Shown here: positions 16,088 through 24,343 of the stretch, in pieces
Numbering within the stretch: the stretch's first letter is position 1
Layout: each line of letters opens with the position of its first letter
Source of the DNA: Clostridia bacterium
GTDB lineage: Bacteria; Bacillota; Clostridia; Christensenellales; Borkfalkiaceae
Length of the DNA stretch: 64,000 bases
Direction: 5' to 3'
Assembly: GCA_029066845.1 (NCBI GenBank)
Contig: JAIEFR010000004.1
Span: forward strand, 14,241-78,240
The notes under the pieces: model-generated
Databases searched by the model: none
What the model saw: the letters and a program-made list of their open reading frames with translations, nothing else
What the model was told of the DNA's origin: nothing
Made by a program: the position numbers and the translations under genes

Positions 16088-17692
16088 ATGAAAAAATATA
16101 AAGTCATAGATCTGTTTGCCGGAGCTGGAGGCTTAAGCTATGGTTTCGCTCAAACAGATAGATTTCTAATTGTTGCTGCGGCAGAAATTAATGAAAATGC
16201 AAGAAATACATACAAAAGAAATATTGCTCGCAATACACCCAACTTTCTATTTATTAAAAATGTCATAGGGTGCGACTTCGCAACAATCAGTCAGGAGTTG
16301 GGTGGAATTGATATCGTTATAGGAGGTCCGCCTTGCCAAGGATTTTCGAACGCAAATAGACAAAAAAATAATATCATCAGTTTAAATAATGGTCTTGTAA
16401 AAGAATATTTTAGAGCTATTAAACAAATTCGCCCTCTTGCTTTCGTAATGGAAAATGTTAGCATGTTGCGTTCTGATGTACATAGATTTTATGAATCCCA
16501 TAAAGACAATGCTGAAATTGAAGAGCTTATTTGCCAAGGGCATAATATACCTAAAAGACTTGACTCGATTGTAGTCGCAGACAGTTCATTTGATGGCATA
16601 GATTATGAGCATGCAGATATCATTCCTGTCAATGATTATATTTTTCCGCAAAACTTGCTTCAATTGCTTTCCGTCTTGCTCAAAAATATAAATAATCCAC
16701 GCCGACTGCCCAACTATATTAAGAAAAACAAAAAAGCTATCATCGCCAATATTGATAGTTTTACTCAAAACATTGCGGCACCTACTACTGCGCAGCAAAA
16801 CATAATTAATAAATTAGTAGTAATAAAAAATGCAATCGATTCTAACGAGATTGCTCCATGCGAGGACGACCTAAAATCTGTAATAAAGTTACAAAAGGCA
16901 CTGGCTACTATTATTGAAATAAAGCAGAATGAACTCATAGGAACATACCGTCTAATGGATTCTGGCATATTATATTTCGATGTAAATTCTTATTCGGTAA
17001 TTGATTATATCAATGCTATATTAGGTGACGAGTATACGCAGAACGGAGATGTTATTCATGCCGAATGGTTTGGTGTGCCGCAAGAACGCCGAAGATACAT
17101 AATTATTGGTTTAAGGAATGACTTGTTTAAGAAAGATAAAGTATCACTGCCTACTTCACCTCAAAAGACGCATATATTTACTGTAGGCGATGCTATATCG
17201 GATTTAGAGAAGTATACTGCATGTTATGATATAGAACATTCTCCAATTCCTTACACAAATGAAGAGACATTATCAGAATATGCAATTGCAATGAGACAGG
17301 GTAGTGACGGCGTCAATAATCACATAACAACAAAAACAACCCAAACTGCACTTGATAGATTTAAATCAATAAAGCAAGGAGATAATTTCCACAGTTTAGA
17401 TACGGATTTGAAAAGTACGTATTCGAAGCCCGAACGAACACAAAACACAATATATTTACGTCTCGATCCGACCAAACCAAGCGGCACAGTTGTAAATGTA
17501 AGAAAGTCGATGTGGATTCATCCAACATTAGATAGAGCCATAACCGTTCGAGAAGCTGCAAGACTTCAATCCTTCCCCGATGCATTCGTATTCGTTGGCT
17601 CAAAAGATTCGCAATATCAGCAAGTTGGTAACGCCGTCCCTCCGTTACTTGCCAGAGCAATTGCAGAAAAAGTTCTTGAAAATATTGAGTAA
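16088..17692 (+). CDS. DNA (cytosine-5-)-methyltransferase
   Basis: 534 residues with the ordered C5-methyltransferase motifs: I FAGAGGLSYGF (AdoMet, about 10-20), IV GGPPCQGFSNANR with the catalytic Cys (about 80), VI MENV, VIII QERRRYIIIG, IX VREAARLQSFPD and X QVGNAVPP. A long insert between VI and VIII makes it larger than a minimal enzyme. It methylates cytosine at C5 in a specific duplex sequence; the target is not predictable. All catalytic motifs look intact. In this context it probably marks self DNA for the GHKL module encoded next to it. ATG at 16088 follows TACGGAG. Confidence 0.95.
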   Translation: MKKYKVIDLFAGAGGLSYGFAQTDRFLIVAAAEINENARNTYKRNIARNTPNFLFIKNVIGCDFATISQELGGIDIVIGGPPCQGFSNANRQKNNIISLNNGLVKEYFRAIKQIRPLAFVMENVSMLRSDVHRFYESHKDNAEIEELICQGHNIPKRLDSIVVADSSFDGIDYEHADIIPVNDYIFPQNLLQLLSVLLKNINNPRRLPNYIKKNKKAIIANIDSFTQNIAAPTTAQQNIINKLVVIKNAIDSNEIAPCEDDLKSVIKLQKALATIIEIKQNELIGTYRLMDSGILYFDVNSYSVIDYINAILGDEYTQNGDVIHAEWFGVPQERRRYIIIGLRNDLFKKDKVSLPTSPQKTHIFTVGDAISDLEKYTACYDIEHSPIPYTNEETLSEYAIAMRQGSDGVNNHITTKTTQTALDRFKSIKQGDNFHSLDTDLKSTYSKPERTQNTIYLRLDPTKPSGTVVNVRKSMWIHPTLDRAITVREAARLQSFPDAFVFVGSKDSQYQQVGNAVPPLLARAIAEKVLENIE

Positions 17693-17724
17693 TATTTTGT
17701 AAATATAATTCAATATCCCAATAT

Positions 17725-17763
17725 ATGCTTGCAAATATTTTCCGTATTTTGCAGGCATTTTTT
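17725..17763 (+). terminator. Terminator after the methyltransferase
   Basis: ATGCTTGCAAA/TTTGCAGGCAT (one wobble) followed by TTTTT, separating the regulator-methyltransferase operon from the next one. Confidence 0.7.
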
Positions 17764-17846
17764 ATATTTCTAATACTATACTGTGATAATATTTTGTAAA
17801 TATTATGTAAAATATGAAAAATATTGTAAAATATATTGCAAAACTA

Positions 17847-17876
17847 TTGACAGACATAATGTCGGTCTGATATAAT
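17847..17876 (+). promoter_or_regulatory. Promoter with palindromic operator for the GHKL operon
   Basis: TTGACA (17847-17852) and TATAAT (17871-17876), 18-bp spacer. The spacer contains the palindrome GACATAATGTC (17853-17863) followed by GGTCTG, a good position for repression by the island's XRE protein. Confidence 0.75.
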
Positions 17877-17906
17877 ATTTTCAAAAATATTGCGAGAGGT
17901 AATTTT

Positions 17907-18134
17907 ATGGAAACAAAACGTGAGAAATTTGTGCGCCTTGCCGAAGCTCGTACCAATAAGATTATTGATATGTTGCAACTACTTGGAAATTGTTCTAACT
18001 CGAGTGCGTACGATTACACACAACAGGATGTTGAAAAAATATTTTCTGCAATAGAACAAGAAATGCGTGAGGCAAAGAAGAAATTTAGCAAAATCGAAAG
18101 CAAAAAAAGCACTCGTTTTACCTTGGATAAATAA
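17907..18134 (+). CDS. Small helical protein in the methyltransferase-GHKL module
   Basis: 75 residues, highly charged and predicted helical: METKREKFVRLAEAR at the start and a lysine-rich end. GAGAGG precedes the ATG. I do not recognise a named family. It is the first gene of the GHKL operon, and its stop codon overlaps the region carrying the ribosome site of the next gene. A regulatory or adaptor role for the ATPase is plausible from position only. Confidence 0.8.
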   Translation: METKREKFVRLAEARTNKIIDMLQLLGNCSNSSAYDYTQQDVEKIFSAIEQEMREAKKKFSKIESKKSTRFTLDK

Positions 18135-18148
18135 TGGAGGAACCGTTT

Positions 18149-20452
18149 ATGAAATCACTGATGCCGATACCTCAAAATTTTAGGAATAACGTTGACTGGA
18201 TTTTAGGTGCATATACCGATGCAGATGTTACGTTCCCTAATGGTTTTCAAAAGGATGCAATTCAAAATGCTGTAGGGGCGCGTAAATATAACAAGTGGAC
18301 AAATTGGTCGTGTGATATTTCCGTAACTGAAACACCATATGGACAATATGTTGTTGTTGAAGATTGTGGCACAGTAGGTTTAACGGGTAAAAATGCTCCT
18401 GGAACGGAAGTTAACGAGATGATGGCGCGCGGAGAAGTTCTGTCGCCTACTGAAAGATTGTCTCGTTTTACTTCTATGTTTAACTCTGGCGGCAATACCA
18501 CCGGAGGCGGATTATTTGGTGCGGGTAAAAGTGTGTATTCTGTTGCATCTACAGACTATACTTACTATTTCGACTCACTTCGTGAAGATGGAATTTATGT
18601 AGCAAATGTCAATAACAACGGACAAGTGTATCCTCTCGCTTTTGAGGGCGATGAAGCCGCAAAATTCATTCTTAGTGAAACTGGCTTATCTCCCAAAAAC
18701 TCAATTGGCACACGTGTCATTATAAAATCTCCCAAAACTGAGCTTGTCGAATCTATTAAATCCGGCGAGATAATACCTTTTATTCAAGAATCTTGGTGGC
18801 GTATCATCCAGCGACTTGGAACAGGGTCGCATATTTCTGTTAACGGGATCCCCGTTGATGTTCCCCAAGATGTGACGAATGGTACTCATAATTTTGAGCT
18901 GTCCTCGCCCGAAACCTATATAGGTATCTATAAGGTGAAGCATTTCGGTTTTTATGTTTTCAAAAACGGCGGCAATCAGTGGAGCGGTCTCTCATATTAT
19001 CGCAAGGGCATGAAAATTGGGGAGATAGAACTGAATGATATCCCAGAAAAAGTTAAAGGTAAATTTTGGGGATATATTGAGGTTGATGAAGTATGGGAAA
19101 CCGAACTTGCCGATATTGAAGACAAGGTTCATTTTGGTGTTAGCAAAGGAAAAAGAAAAACAACCACCTATCAAAACCTTAAGAAATATTGCAATACGAA
19201 GGTACGTGCACTTCTTGTAGATTGGGGATTTATAAAAGATAAAGAAAGCGAGGATAAAAAGCTAAGGGACAAGCTTCAACAAATTGCAGAAGATATCCAA
19301 GATTTGTTTGACAAACTCGGTTTCGAAGATCTGGGCAAAGGTCCTCAACGTGCGGATTTTGATGTGCGTTGGCAAAATATCCAATATCCCACTCCTAATT
19401 CGGAACGAGTTTCTTCAGGCGATCAAATAAAATTTGCAGTCCGTATCAAGAGTTCATATATTACCGATAAAAGATTCGAATATAGATTGTATATAGAAAA
19501 TCCGCAGAATGGCAATGTTGTACATACCCTGAGCAACAAAAAATTTACTATAAATGCTAACTCGATTTACACCGAGGATTTTTCGTTCGAAGTCGATGAG
19601 ACAAATTCTGTTCGGTATTCCGAAAATAGAATTAAGTTAGTTGTAAAAGTAATTGGTAGCGGAAAGGAAAAACATAAAGAGCTGTCATATTTCTACGACA
19701 TAGATAAACCTAACAATACCAGAGAAACGATTAGTCTCGTTTTACATGAATGTATTTTTCCACGCCAAGGACAGCGTCGTGTAAATTTTGGTGAAAGTTT
19801 GCAGAACTTGTCATATCGCATAGAGAATAAACGAAATCATGTTTTTAACTATAGACTTAATATCAGCGTCCATAATGCGAGTGATCCTACTTGCCCGAGA
19901 ATTGCTGATGTAGCATACTTCACTGGAATTATTAATCCTTTTGAGGAAGTCATATCCCATGTAATCGACAAAATTGAATTCCCAGAGAATATTTATGCAC
20001 AGTATCTATCTGAAGGCGTACTGGAATTACGTGCACGCCTTATCGCTAATGAAGATGACGATGAATACGAAAAGGGTGATAGAATTACAGCGTATTTCTT
20101 TAAAATATTCTTGAACTGCGATGAGAAGAATGGCAAAAATGATGCTTTTGAAATTAAAAGTGTAGATGCCCCTAATGACTATAGACGATCATGGAACACT
20201 CCCGGAACGGGACGGAGTATTTTTGTCAATGTGGGACACGCTGCATACTTAAGCCTTCAAGAATATCCAGAAGTACAAACCGAATATCTGAGAGAACAGA
20301 TGCTCAAACAATATGTTCTTCTTTATCTTTCGGAAGGACGTTATGATATGTTTGGCGCGGCAGGAGCCGAATTCGCAGAGTTAGAACCGCAGGAAGCTGC
20401 CCCGCGTGTCATCGACAAAATCGAATCGGTCTATTATTCAAGTTTAAAGTGA
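18149..20452 (+). CDS. GHKL (MORC/MutL-like) ATPase protein
   Basis: 767 residues from the ATG at 18149, chosen because GGAGG (18136-18140) lies 8 nt upstream; the ORF-track ATG at 18134 would place that site inside the gene. The N-terminal part has GHKL ATP-binding features: N box QKDAIQNAV (Asn40), G1 EDCGTVGLTG (71-80) and G2 GGGLFGAGKSV (119-129), then GTRVIIKSP. The middle (about 380-520) and C-terminal regions look beta-rich and are not recognised. MORC/MutL-like ATPases linked to DNA methyltransferases have been described in prokaryotic restriction-modification loci, where they are thought to act as ATP-dependent DNA clamps. No nuclease motif is visible. Exact role is inferred from neighbours. 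Confidence 0.8.
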   Translation: MKSLMPIPQNFRNNVDWILGAYTDADVTFPNGFQKDAIQNAVGARKYNKWTNWSCDISVTETPYGQYVVVEDCGTVGLTGKNAPGTEVNEMMARGEVLSPTERLSRFTSMFNSGGNTTGGGLFGAGKSVYSVASTDYTYYFDSLREDGIYVANVNNNGQVYPLAFEGDEAAKFILSETGLSPKNSIGTRVIIKSPKTELVESIKSGEIIPFIQESWWRIIQRLGTGSHISVNGIPVDVPQDVTNGTHNFELSSPETYIGIYKVKHFGFYVFKNGGNQWSGLSYYRKGMKIGEIELNDIPEKVKGKFWGYIEVDEVWETELADIEDKVHFGVSKGKRKTTTYQNLKKYCNTKVRALLVDWGFIKDKESEDKKLRDKLQQIAEDIQDLFDKLGFEDLGKGPQRADFDVRWQNIQYPTPNSERVSSGDQIKFAVRIKSSYITDKRFEYRLYIENPQNGNVVHTLSNKKFTINANSIYTEDFSFEVDETNSVRYSENRIKLVVKVIGSGKEKHKELSYFYDIDKPNNTRETISLVLHECIFPRQGQRRVNFGESLQNLSYRIENKRNHVFNYRLNISVHNASDPTCPRIADVAYFTGIINPFEEVISHVIDKIEFPENIYAQYLSEGVLELRARLIANEDDDEYEKGDRITAYFFKIFLNCDEKNGKNDAFEIKSVDAPNDYRRSWNTPGTGRSIFVNVGHAAYLSLQEYPEVQTEYLREQMLKQYVLLYLSEGRYDMFGAAGAEFAELEPQEAAPRVIDKIESVYYSSLK

Positions 20453-20462
20453 GGTGCTAACT

Positions 20463-21233
20463 ATGGGACATATAGTCTCTCTTGATGCAGAAGGAAGGCT
20501 TGTATATAAAGGGCTACTATCTTCGCAAGAAAAAGCAACTGTTGACGAAATCCTTAATGCGCTCAAGTCGGAAATTCCAGAAATTGAATCTGATTTGGCA
20601 AGTGAATATGGACAAAGCGTGTGGTACAAGTATAATCTTGGTCTTTTCCTCGGCGGATTGTTAGAAAAATACCAAATAACGATTGCCGAGAGACGCCAAT
20701 TTTGGGACGAAATAAAAACTTTTGCAACCAAAGAAGAACGTAAACGCAATGAAGGAACAAATGCTGTTACACGAAGTTTTTATCAGCAGTGCTATATTCT
20801 TTCATGCCAAGATAAAGAAGTCGTAGAAAAATTAACCTGGCGCCAATGGCAAGATATTCTTGACCGTGTGGGGAATCGTGAAGACGAACGCATCTTTGTA
20901 TGGATAAAGAATCTAACAGGAAAAATCCGTGAGGACGATTGGCGAGAATTCGAGAAAGCTCTGCACCTATATTTAAAGGAAAAAGATACAAGTGTCTTTA
21001 CTGATGAGGAGTTGTTTTCAATCTATGATTCATTGTTAAAGATGTGTAAGGTATGGCGCGAACGATTTAAAGTATTTGAAGCCGAACATCCCAAATCCTT
21101 AAAAATAAAATCAAAAGGTGTTTGGGCAAAAAAGTATTATGCTTGTTGCTTTGACATTAAAAAAATACAACGGATACGGATTGTAACACAAGAAATCTGT
21201 GAGCAAGCGTTCCAAGAACTTATGGAAAAATAG
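20463..21233 (+). CDS. Helical protein of unknown function paired with the GHKL ATPase
   Basis: 256 residues from ATG at 20463, with GAGGTG 8 nt upstream; the ORF-track start at 20454 is a GTG inside that site. It appears almost wholly helical, rich in Trp, Lys and Glu (TWRQWQDIL, EDDWREFEKALHLYL), with no membrane segment or known nuclease motif. It follows the GHKL gene by 10 bp, so the two proteins probably act together. It would be the first place to look for the missing effector or specificity factor of the module. Confidence 0.75.
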   Translation: MGHIVSLDAEGRLVYKGLLSSQEKATVDEILNALKSEIPEIESDLASEYGQSVWYKYNLGLFLGGLLEKYQITIAERRQFWDEIKTFATKEERKRNEGTNAVTRSFYQQCYILSCQDKEVVEKLTWRQWQDILDRVGNREDERIFVWIKNLTGKIREDDWREFEKALHLYLKEKDTSVFTDEELFSIYDSLLKMCKVWRERFKVFEAEHPKSLKIKSKGVWAKKYYACCFDIKKIQRIRIVTQEICEQAFQELMEK

Positions 21234-21306
21234 AATAAAAAGACATAAAGTTTTTTTGCTTGGACACAGTGAATCAAATAATAAAAAAGTAAAGTTGGTA
21301 CATAGG

Positions 21307-22131
21307 ATGAAAATTGGTTTTTTTAATAAAAGACTATTAGGGAATTTCCTAAAGTGGGCATCGGCTATTTCGGTGGTTTTCACAACGGTATTGGCGTTCT
21401 TCGATTTATGCCCAAAAGTCAAATTGATTGTTTTTGGTTGCTTTTTAGGAACATTGTTATTGATATATGTCATATTACTTATTATGGCAAATGTAATGAC
21501 TCGCCTAAAATTGAAGATTAACAACTCTATAGTCAATATTCGGTTTGATGATATTTTTAACCAACCAGAGTCGGATTTGAAGGTGATAGCATTTAATGAA
21601 TACTTTGATACAAAAGTTGATGATGTTATTATTTCTAAAAATACGCTAAATGGAAAATACTTGCTACAACTTGAACAGCCGATAGAAGAATTGGATGAGT
21701 TGATTGCTAATAGTACTTATATGCAAGACCGCATAGCGGGAAAGAATTCCAAAAGGAAAGCGGGAAAAATAGTAAGGTATAAACTTGGTACAATTTATAA
21801 GAATAAAGATTATTTATTAGTGGCGTTGACGCATTTCGATGAAAACAATCGTGCGCAACTTACCCTACAACAGTATTCGGACTGTTTGATAAATATGTGG
21901 AATGAAATAGATAATCTTTACAACGGTCAAACAGTAACACTTCCACTGTTGGGTAGCGGGATAACAAGATTCAAGGACTGTCGGGATATCACGGACCAAG
22001 AGTTGTTGGAAATTATACTGTGGACTTACCGCATTAGCAAGGTTAAATTTACTTATCCTTCTTGTTTGAATATAGTTCTTGATGAAAGGAAAAAAGATAA
22101 ACTCAATTTGTATAAATTGAAAGGAGAATAA
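21307..22131 (+). CDS. thsA: Thoeris ThsA, type II: two TM segments plus macro domain
   Basis: 274 residues if started at the ATG at 21307; the ORF-track start at 21199 would overlap the previous gene by 35 bp and add a basic N-terminus. Two hydrophobic helices (about 12-32 and 37-60) precede a macro domain, with ESDLKVIAFNEYFDT near 85-100 and the loop LPLLGSGITR near 220. TM-macro proteins next to TIR genes are the effectors of type II Thoeris, where a TIR-made nucleotide signal (histidine-ADP-ribose in the studied system) binds the macro domain and triggers membrane disruption. Two ThsB-like genes follow. Domain order fits; function is inferred from the family. Confidence 0.82.
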   Translation: MKIGFFNKRLLGNFLKWASAISVVFTTVLAFFDLCPKVKLIVFGCFLGTLLLIYVILLIMANVMTRLKLKINNSIVNIRFDDIFNQPESDLKVIAFNEYFDTKVDDVIISKNTLNGKYLLQLEQPIEELDELIANSTYMQDRIAGKNSKRKAGKIVRYKLGTIYKNKDYLLVALTHFDENNRAQLTLQQYSDCLINMWNEIDNLYNGQTVTLPLLGSGITRFKDCRDITDQELLEIILWTYRISKVKFTYPSCLNIVLDERKKDKLNLYKLKGE

Positions 22132-22134
22132 CAA

Positions 22135-22638
22135 ATGACATATAGGACAAAAACATACATAGCGGGTGATTGGACGGGCGATAGCGATGCTATTAGTACG
22201 CTTTACAGATGGAAAAATAGTGGGTATTTAAATTTTGATTTTGTTGATGCGCATGAATTAACGCAAGCGAGGGATACAAGTTTAAATTGTAGTATTAAAA
22301 AGTCATTAAAAGAGCGTCTTGATGCATCCAAGACGTTTGTGCTTGTCGTTGGTGCAAATACTAAAGATTTAAGGGCGGGAAGCTGTTCATATTGTAACAG
22401 TTTAAATAGTTGGACAAGTACTTGCGCCAGAGGATACTCTGTTGATCGGAGAAATTACATCGATTATGAGTGTGAAAAAGCAAAAGAAGCGGGAATTAGA
22501 ATAGTTGTTTTATACAATTACTCAAACGTTTATCGTGATAAATGTCCAGATTCGCTTCGTTGTACAGGCACACATGTTGCTATGATTAGCGATGGAAGAT
22601 GGGACTACGCTTCAATTAAAAAAGCGATTGAAGGATGA
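22135..22638 (+). CDS. thsB: Thoeris ThsB-like TIR protein 1
   Basis: 167 residues forming one TIR-like domain of the ThsB/DUF1863 group: TYIAGDWTGDSDAI at the first strand, then FVLVVGANTKDLR, then RNYIDYECEKAKEAGIRIVVLYN, where the Glu of YECEKA is the likely NADase catalytic residue. TIR proteins in Thoeris sense phage components and convert NAD+ into a signal for ThsA. It starts 3 bp after thsA behind AAAGGAG, so the two are cotranscribed. A Cys-rich loop (CSYCNSLNSWTSTC) in the middle is unusual and might bind metal or a phage ligand. Confidence 0.85.
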   Translation: MTYRTKTYIAGDWTGDSDAISTLYRWKNSGYLNFDFVDAHELTQARDTSLNCSIKKSLKERLDASKTFVLVVGANTKDLRAGSCSYCNSLNSWTSTCARGYSVDRRNYIDYECEKAKEAGIRIVVLYNYSNVYRDKCPDSLRCTGTHVAMISDGRWDYASIKKAIEG

Positions 22639-22651
22639 GGGGAAAGTAATA

Positions 22652-23281
22652 ATGAAACGCAAATGCTATATTTCGTATAAATTTGAAGATAAGCACTATA
22701 AAAAACGAATAGTAGATAAATGGGGAGGCGAAGATTTTATTGATCGTTCACAGCAAGAGATAATTGATTCGGATGATCCTGAATACATAATGCAACAGAT
22801 AAGAGAGCGTTATTTAAAGGACTCAACGGTTACTATCTTTTTAATTGGTACAAAAAGTGGTGAAAATTATAGAGATCCAGAGGATATAAGTAAAGGATAC
22901 GATAGTCAGATAATTATCCGGCGCGAAATCACATCTTCATTATATAATGGCAATGGGAATAGTAGGAGTGGTTTGCTTGGTGTGGTTCTGCCTGAAATGG
23001 AATCAAAGATTTATACGGGTAAATCAACTTGCGAATGCTGTGGAGCTACCGTAACATTTGTCAACATTAATAATGATACGGTTATTAAGGAATTTGGACA
23101 GAACTATTATTTAAAGAAGCACGCTTCATCTAAATGCACGCATTATGGTGAGGATGATAGGTATGCCGTTTTAGTGCGTTATAGTGAATTTATGTCAGAC
23201 CCTGAAAAGTATATCGAAATGGCTTTTGAAAAAAGAAGTATGCCTATCGCGCAGAATGTGAGAGTTCGTAATTTTGAATAA
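22652..23281 (+). CDS. thsB: Thoeris ThsB-like TIR protein 2
   Basis: 209 residues from ATG at 22652, preceded by GAGGGGAAAG; the ORF-track start at 22592 lies inside thsB1. KRKCYISYKFEDKHYKK opens a TIR domain, followed by VTIFLIGTKSGENY and IIIRREITSSL, whose Glu is the probable catalytic residue. A CECC element and a later Cys/His pair (KCTHYG) may form a small metal-binding insert. Multiple ThsB proteins with different phage specificity are common in Thoeris loci, so two sensors sharing one ThsA is the simplest reading. Confidence 0.85.
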   Translation: MKRKCYISYKFEDKHYKKRIVDKWGGEDFIDRSQQEIIDSDDPEYIMQQIRERYLKDSTVTIFLIGTKSGENYRDPEDISKGYDSQIIIRREITSSLYNGNGNSRSGLLGVVLPEMESKIYTGKSTCECCGATVTFVNINNDTVIKEFGQNYYLKKHASSKCTHYGEDDRYAVLVRYSEFMSDPEKYIEMAFEKRSMPIAQNVRVRNFE

Positions 23282-23289
23282 ATTAGTTG

Positions 23290-23464
23290 TATAATGAAGA
23301 ATGTCGACAATTTGGGAACAGATTGCCGAATTGTTATCCTGAACCAGCCTTTGCAACGTAGGCGAAACGCGAGAGCTAAACTAAGAATGGCTCTGGTAAA
23401 ATATTTATTTTCTATATTCGCTTTGTACCGCGAGTACTAACGGTAGCCCAAGATGGCTACCGTT
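23290..23464 (+). ncRNA. Candidate structured small RNA at the island's right end
   Basis: After thsB2 a TATAAT (23290-23295, no clear -35) is followed by hairpin ACAATT/AATTGT (23307-23334). A possible three-way junction follows (23343-23397: outer ACCA/TGGT, arms GCCT/AGGC and AGAGC/GCTCT), ending with the terminator at 23439-23464. No ORF of useful size. Structure was drawn by eye and identity is unknown. Confidence 0.35.
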
Positions 23465-23470
23465 TTAATT
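23439..23470 (+). terminator. Terminator of the Thoeris operon or candidate RNA
   Basis: AACGGTAGCC-CAAGAT-GGCTACCGTT, a perfect 10-bp stem followed by TTAATTTTT. Confidence 0.85.
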
Positions 23471-23549
23471 TTTATTGACTTTTATAGGGCGGGAGATGCT
23501 CGTTTTTACCTTTATCTATCGTTCTTATTTCTGTTTAGACTTCTCATAG

Positions 23550-23696
23550 GTCAAGCGGTGGCTGGAGGACGAAGGCGGCAGAATTTTAAAGCAGGTTGCG
23601 GGCAAGGCGGCGTATTCCGCAACGCTCGTCAAGTACGCCGAGCTCATCTGCAAAAAGCCCTTTGCACAGGGCGCGGTTATACTCGATAAATCTTAA
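23550..23696 (+). pseudogene. C-terminal phage gene fragment at the right island border
   Basis: 48 host-like codons (KRWLEDEGGRILKQVAGKAAYS...) open exactly from the end of the island's last repeat; the preceding in-frame codon is TAG inside the repeat. It ends at TAA 23694-23696, 17 bp before the next phage gene. It has no start codon. It could be the far end of the interrupted terminase or of another phage gene lost in the same event; there is no visible TerL nuclease sequence, so more than a clean insertion probably happened. Confidence 0.6.
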
Positions 23697-23713
23697 AGAG
23701 TAAAGGAGGCGCA

Positions 23714-24343
23714 ATGAAAGTTATAGACGTTATATGCCGCACTATGCGCCTTGTAGGCAGAAGCGACGCCGCCGACCTCATTGAGTCGGCGGCTGCCGTG
23801 AACGGTGCGGAGCAGGCGGAGGTTTACGGCGAGGAAGACGGACAGAGCGGGGCGGAAGCGCCCGTTGTTCCCGATGAGGTTAAGCGGCTTAAACGCGCCT
23901 TTCTCACCTACCTGAATGCCGTGCTGGACGAGCTTGCGCGCGGCTACTTTCCGCTGGACACCGAGGAGGAGATGAGCAGCGAAAGCGGGGTGTACGCCTT
24001 TGCTGATTTTTTAAAGGCTCCTTTGAAGATAAACCGCGTAACCGAGGCGCAAAACCCCGTTGAATGGCACATATCCCCCAACTATTTGCACACAAAGGCA
24101 AAAAAGGTGACCGTTTCATACGAATACGCACCGCCCGTTCTGGGGGAGGACGACGAGTTTTTCTACCCCGTGTTTGCGGTGGGCGAGAGGCTTGTGGAGT
24201 ACGGTATGGCGGCGGAATATTTTCTGGTTGCGGGCGACGGCACGGGCTATTCCGCGTGGGAGAGCAAGTACCGCAACGAGATTGAAAACCTGCTTTCGCG
24301 CAGCTCGGTAAAGAACCGTATTCCGCCCAGGAGGTGGATATGA
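23714..24343 (+). CDS. Phage head-tail connector-like protein
   Basis: 209 residues behind AAAGGAGGC. The N-terminal MKVIDVICRTMRLVGRSDAADLI and the spacing of helices resemble the small tail-tubular/adaptor proteins of podovirus-like phages, which sit between portal and tail. A short acidic linker (about 38-58) interrupts it. It starts an operon of three overlapping genes (ATGA junctions) with the stabilisation-like protein and a coiled-coil protein. No frameshift is seen, and codon use is host-like, so the module may be maintained rather than decaying. Assignment is by order and style, not by a decisive motif. Confidence 0.5.
   Translation: MKVIDVICRTMRLVGRSDAADLIESAAAVNGAEQAEVYGEEDGQSGAEAPVVPDEVKRLKRAFLTYLNAVLDELARGYFPLDTEEEMSSESGVYAFADFLKAPLKINRVTEAQNPVEWHISPNYLHTKAKKVTVSYEYAPPVLGEDDEFFYPVFAVGERLVEYGMAAEYFLVAGDGTGYSAWESKYRNEIENLLSRSSVKNRIPPRRWI

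Larger units (their letters stand above)
15325..23550. mobile_element. AT-rich defence island inserted in a terminase gene
   Basis: About 8.2 kb of visibly lower GC and different codon use, flanked by interrupted phage genes. Copies of a 17-bp motif, CCTATGAAAAGTCTAAA, lie near both ends and face inward: four on the left (15325, 15394 inverted, 15478, 15511) and two inverted on the right (about 23475-23489 degenerate; 23534-23550 with one mismatch). It carries regulator, methyltransferase, GHKL ATPase, Thoeris and RNA-like elements but no transposase or integrase, so any movement would need a recombinase supplied in trans. Boundaries are estimated from the host reading frames. Confidence 0.7.

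Noticed and set aside
23341-23397. Hammerhead or other known ribozyme
   Set aside because: CGAAAC is present but no CTGATGA core partner is in a suitable position.
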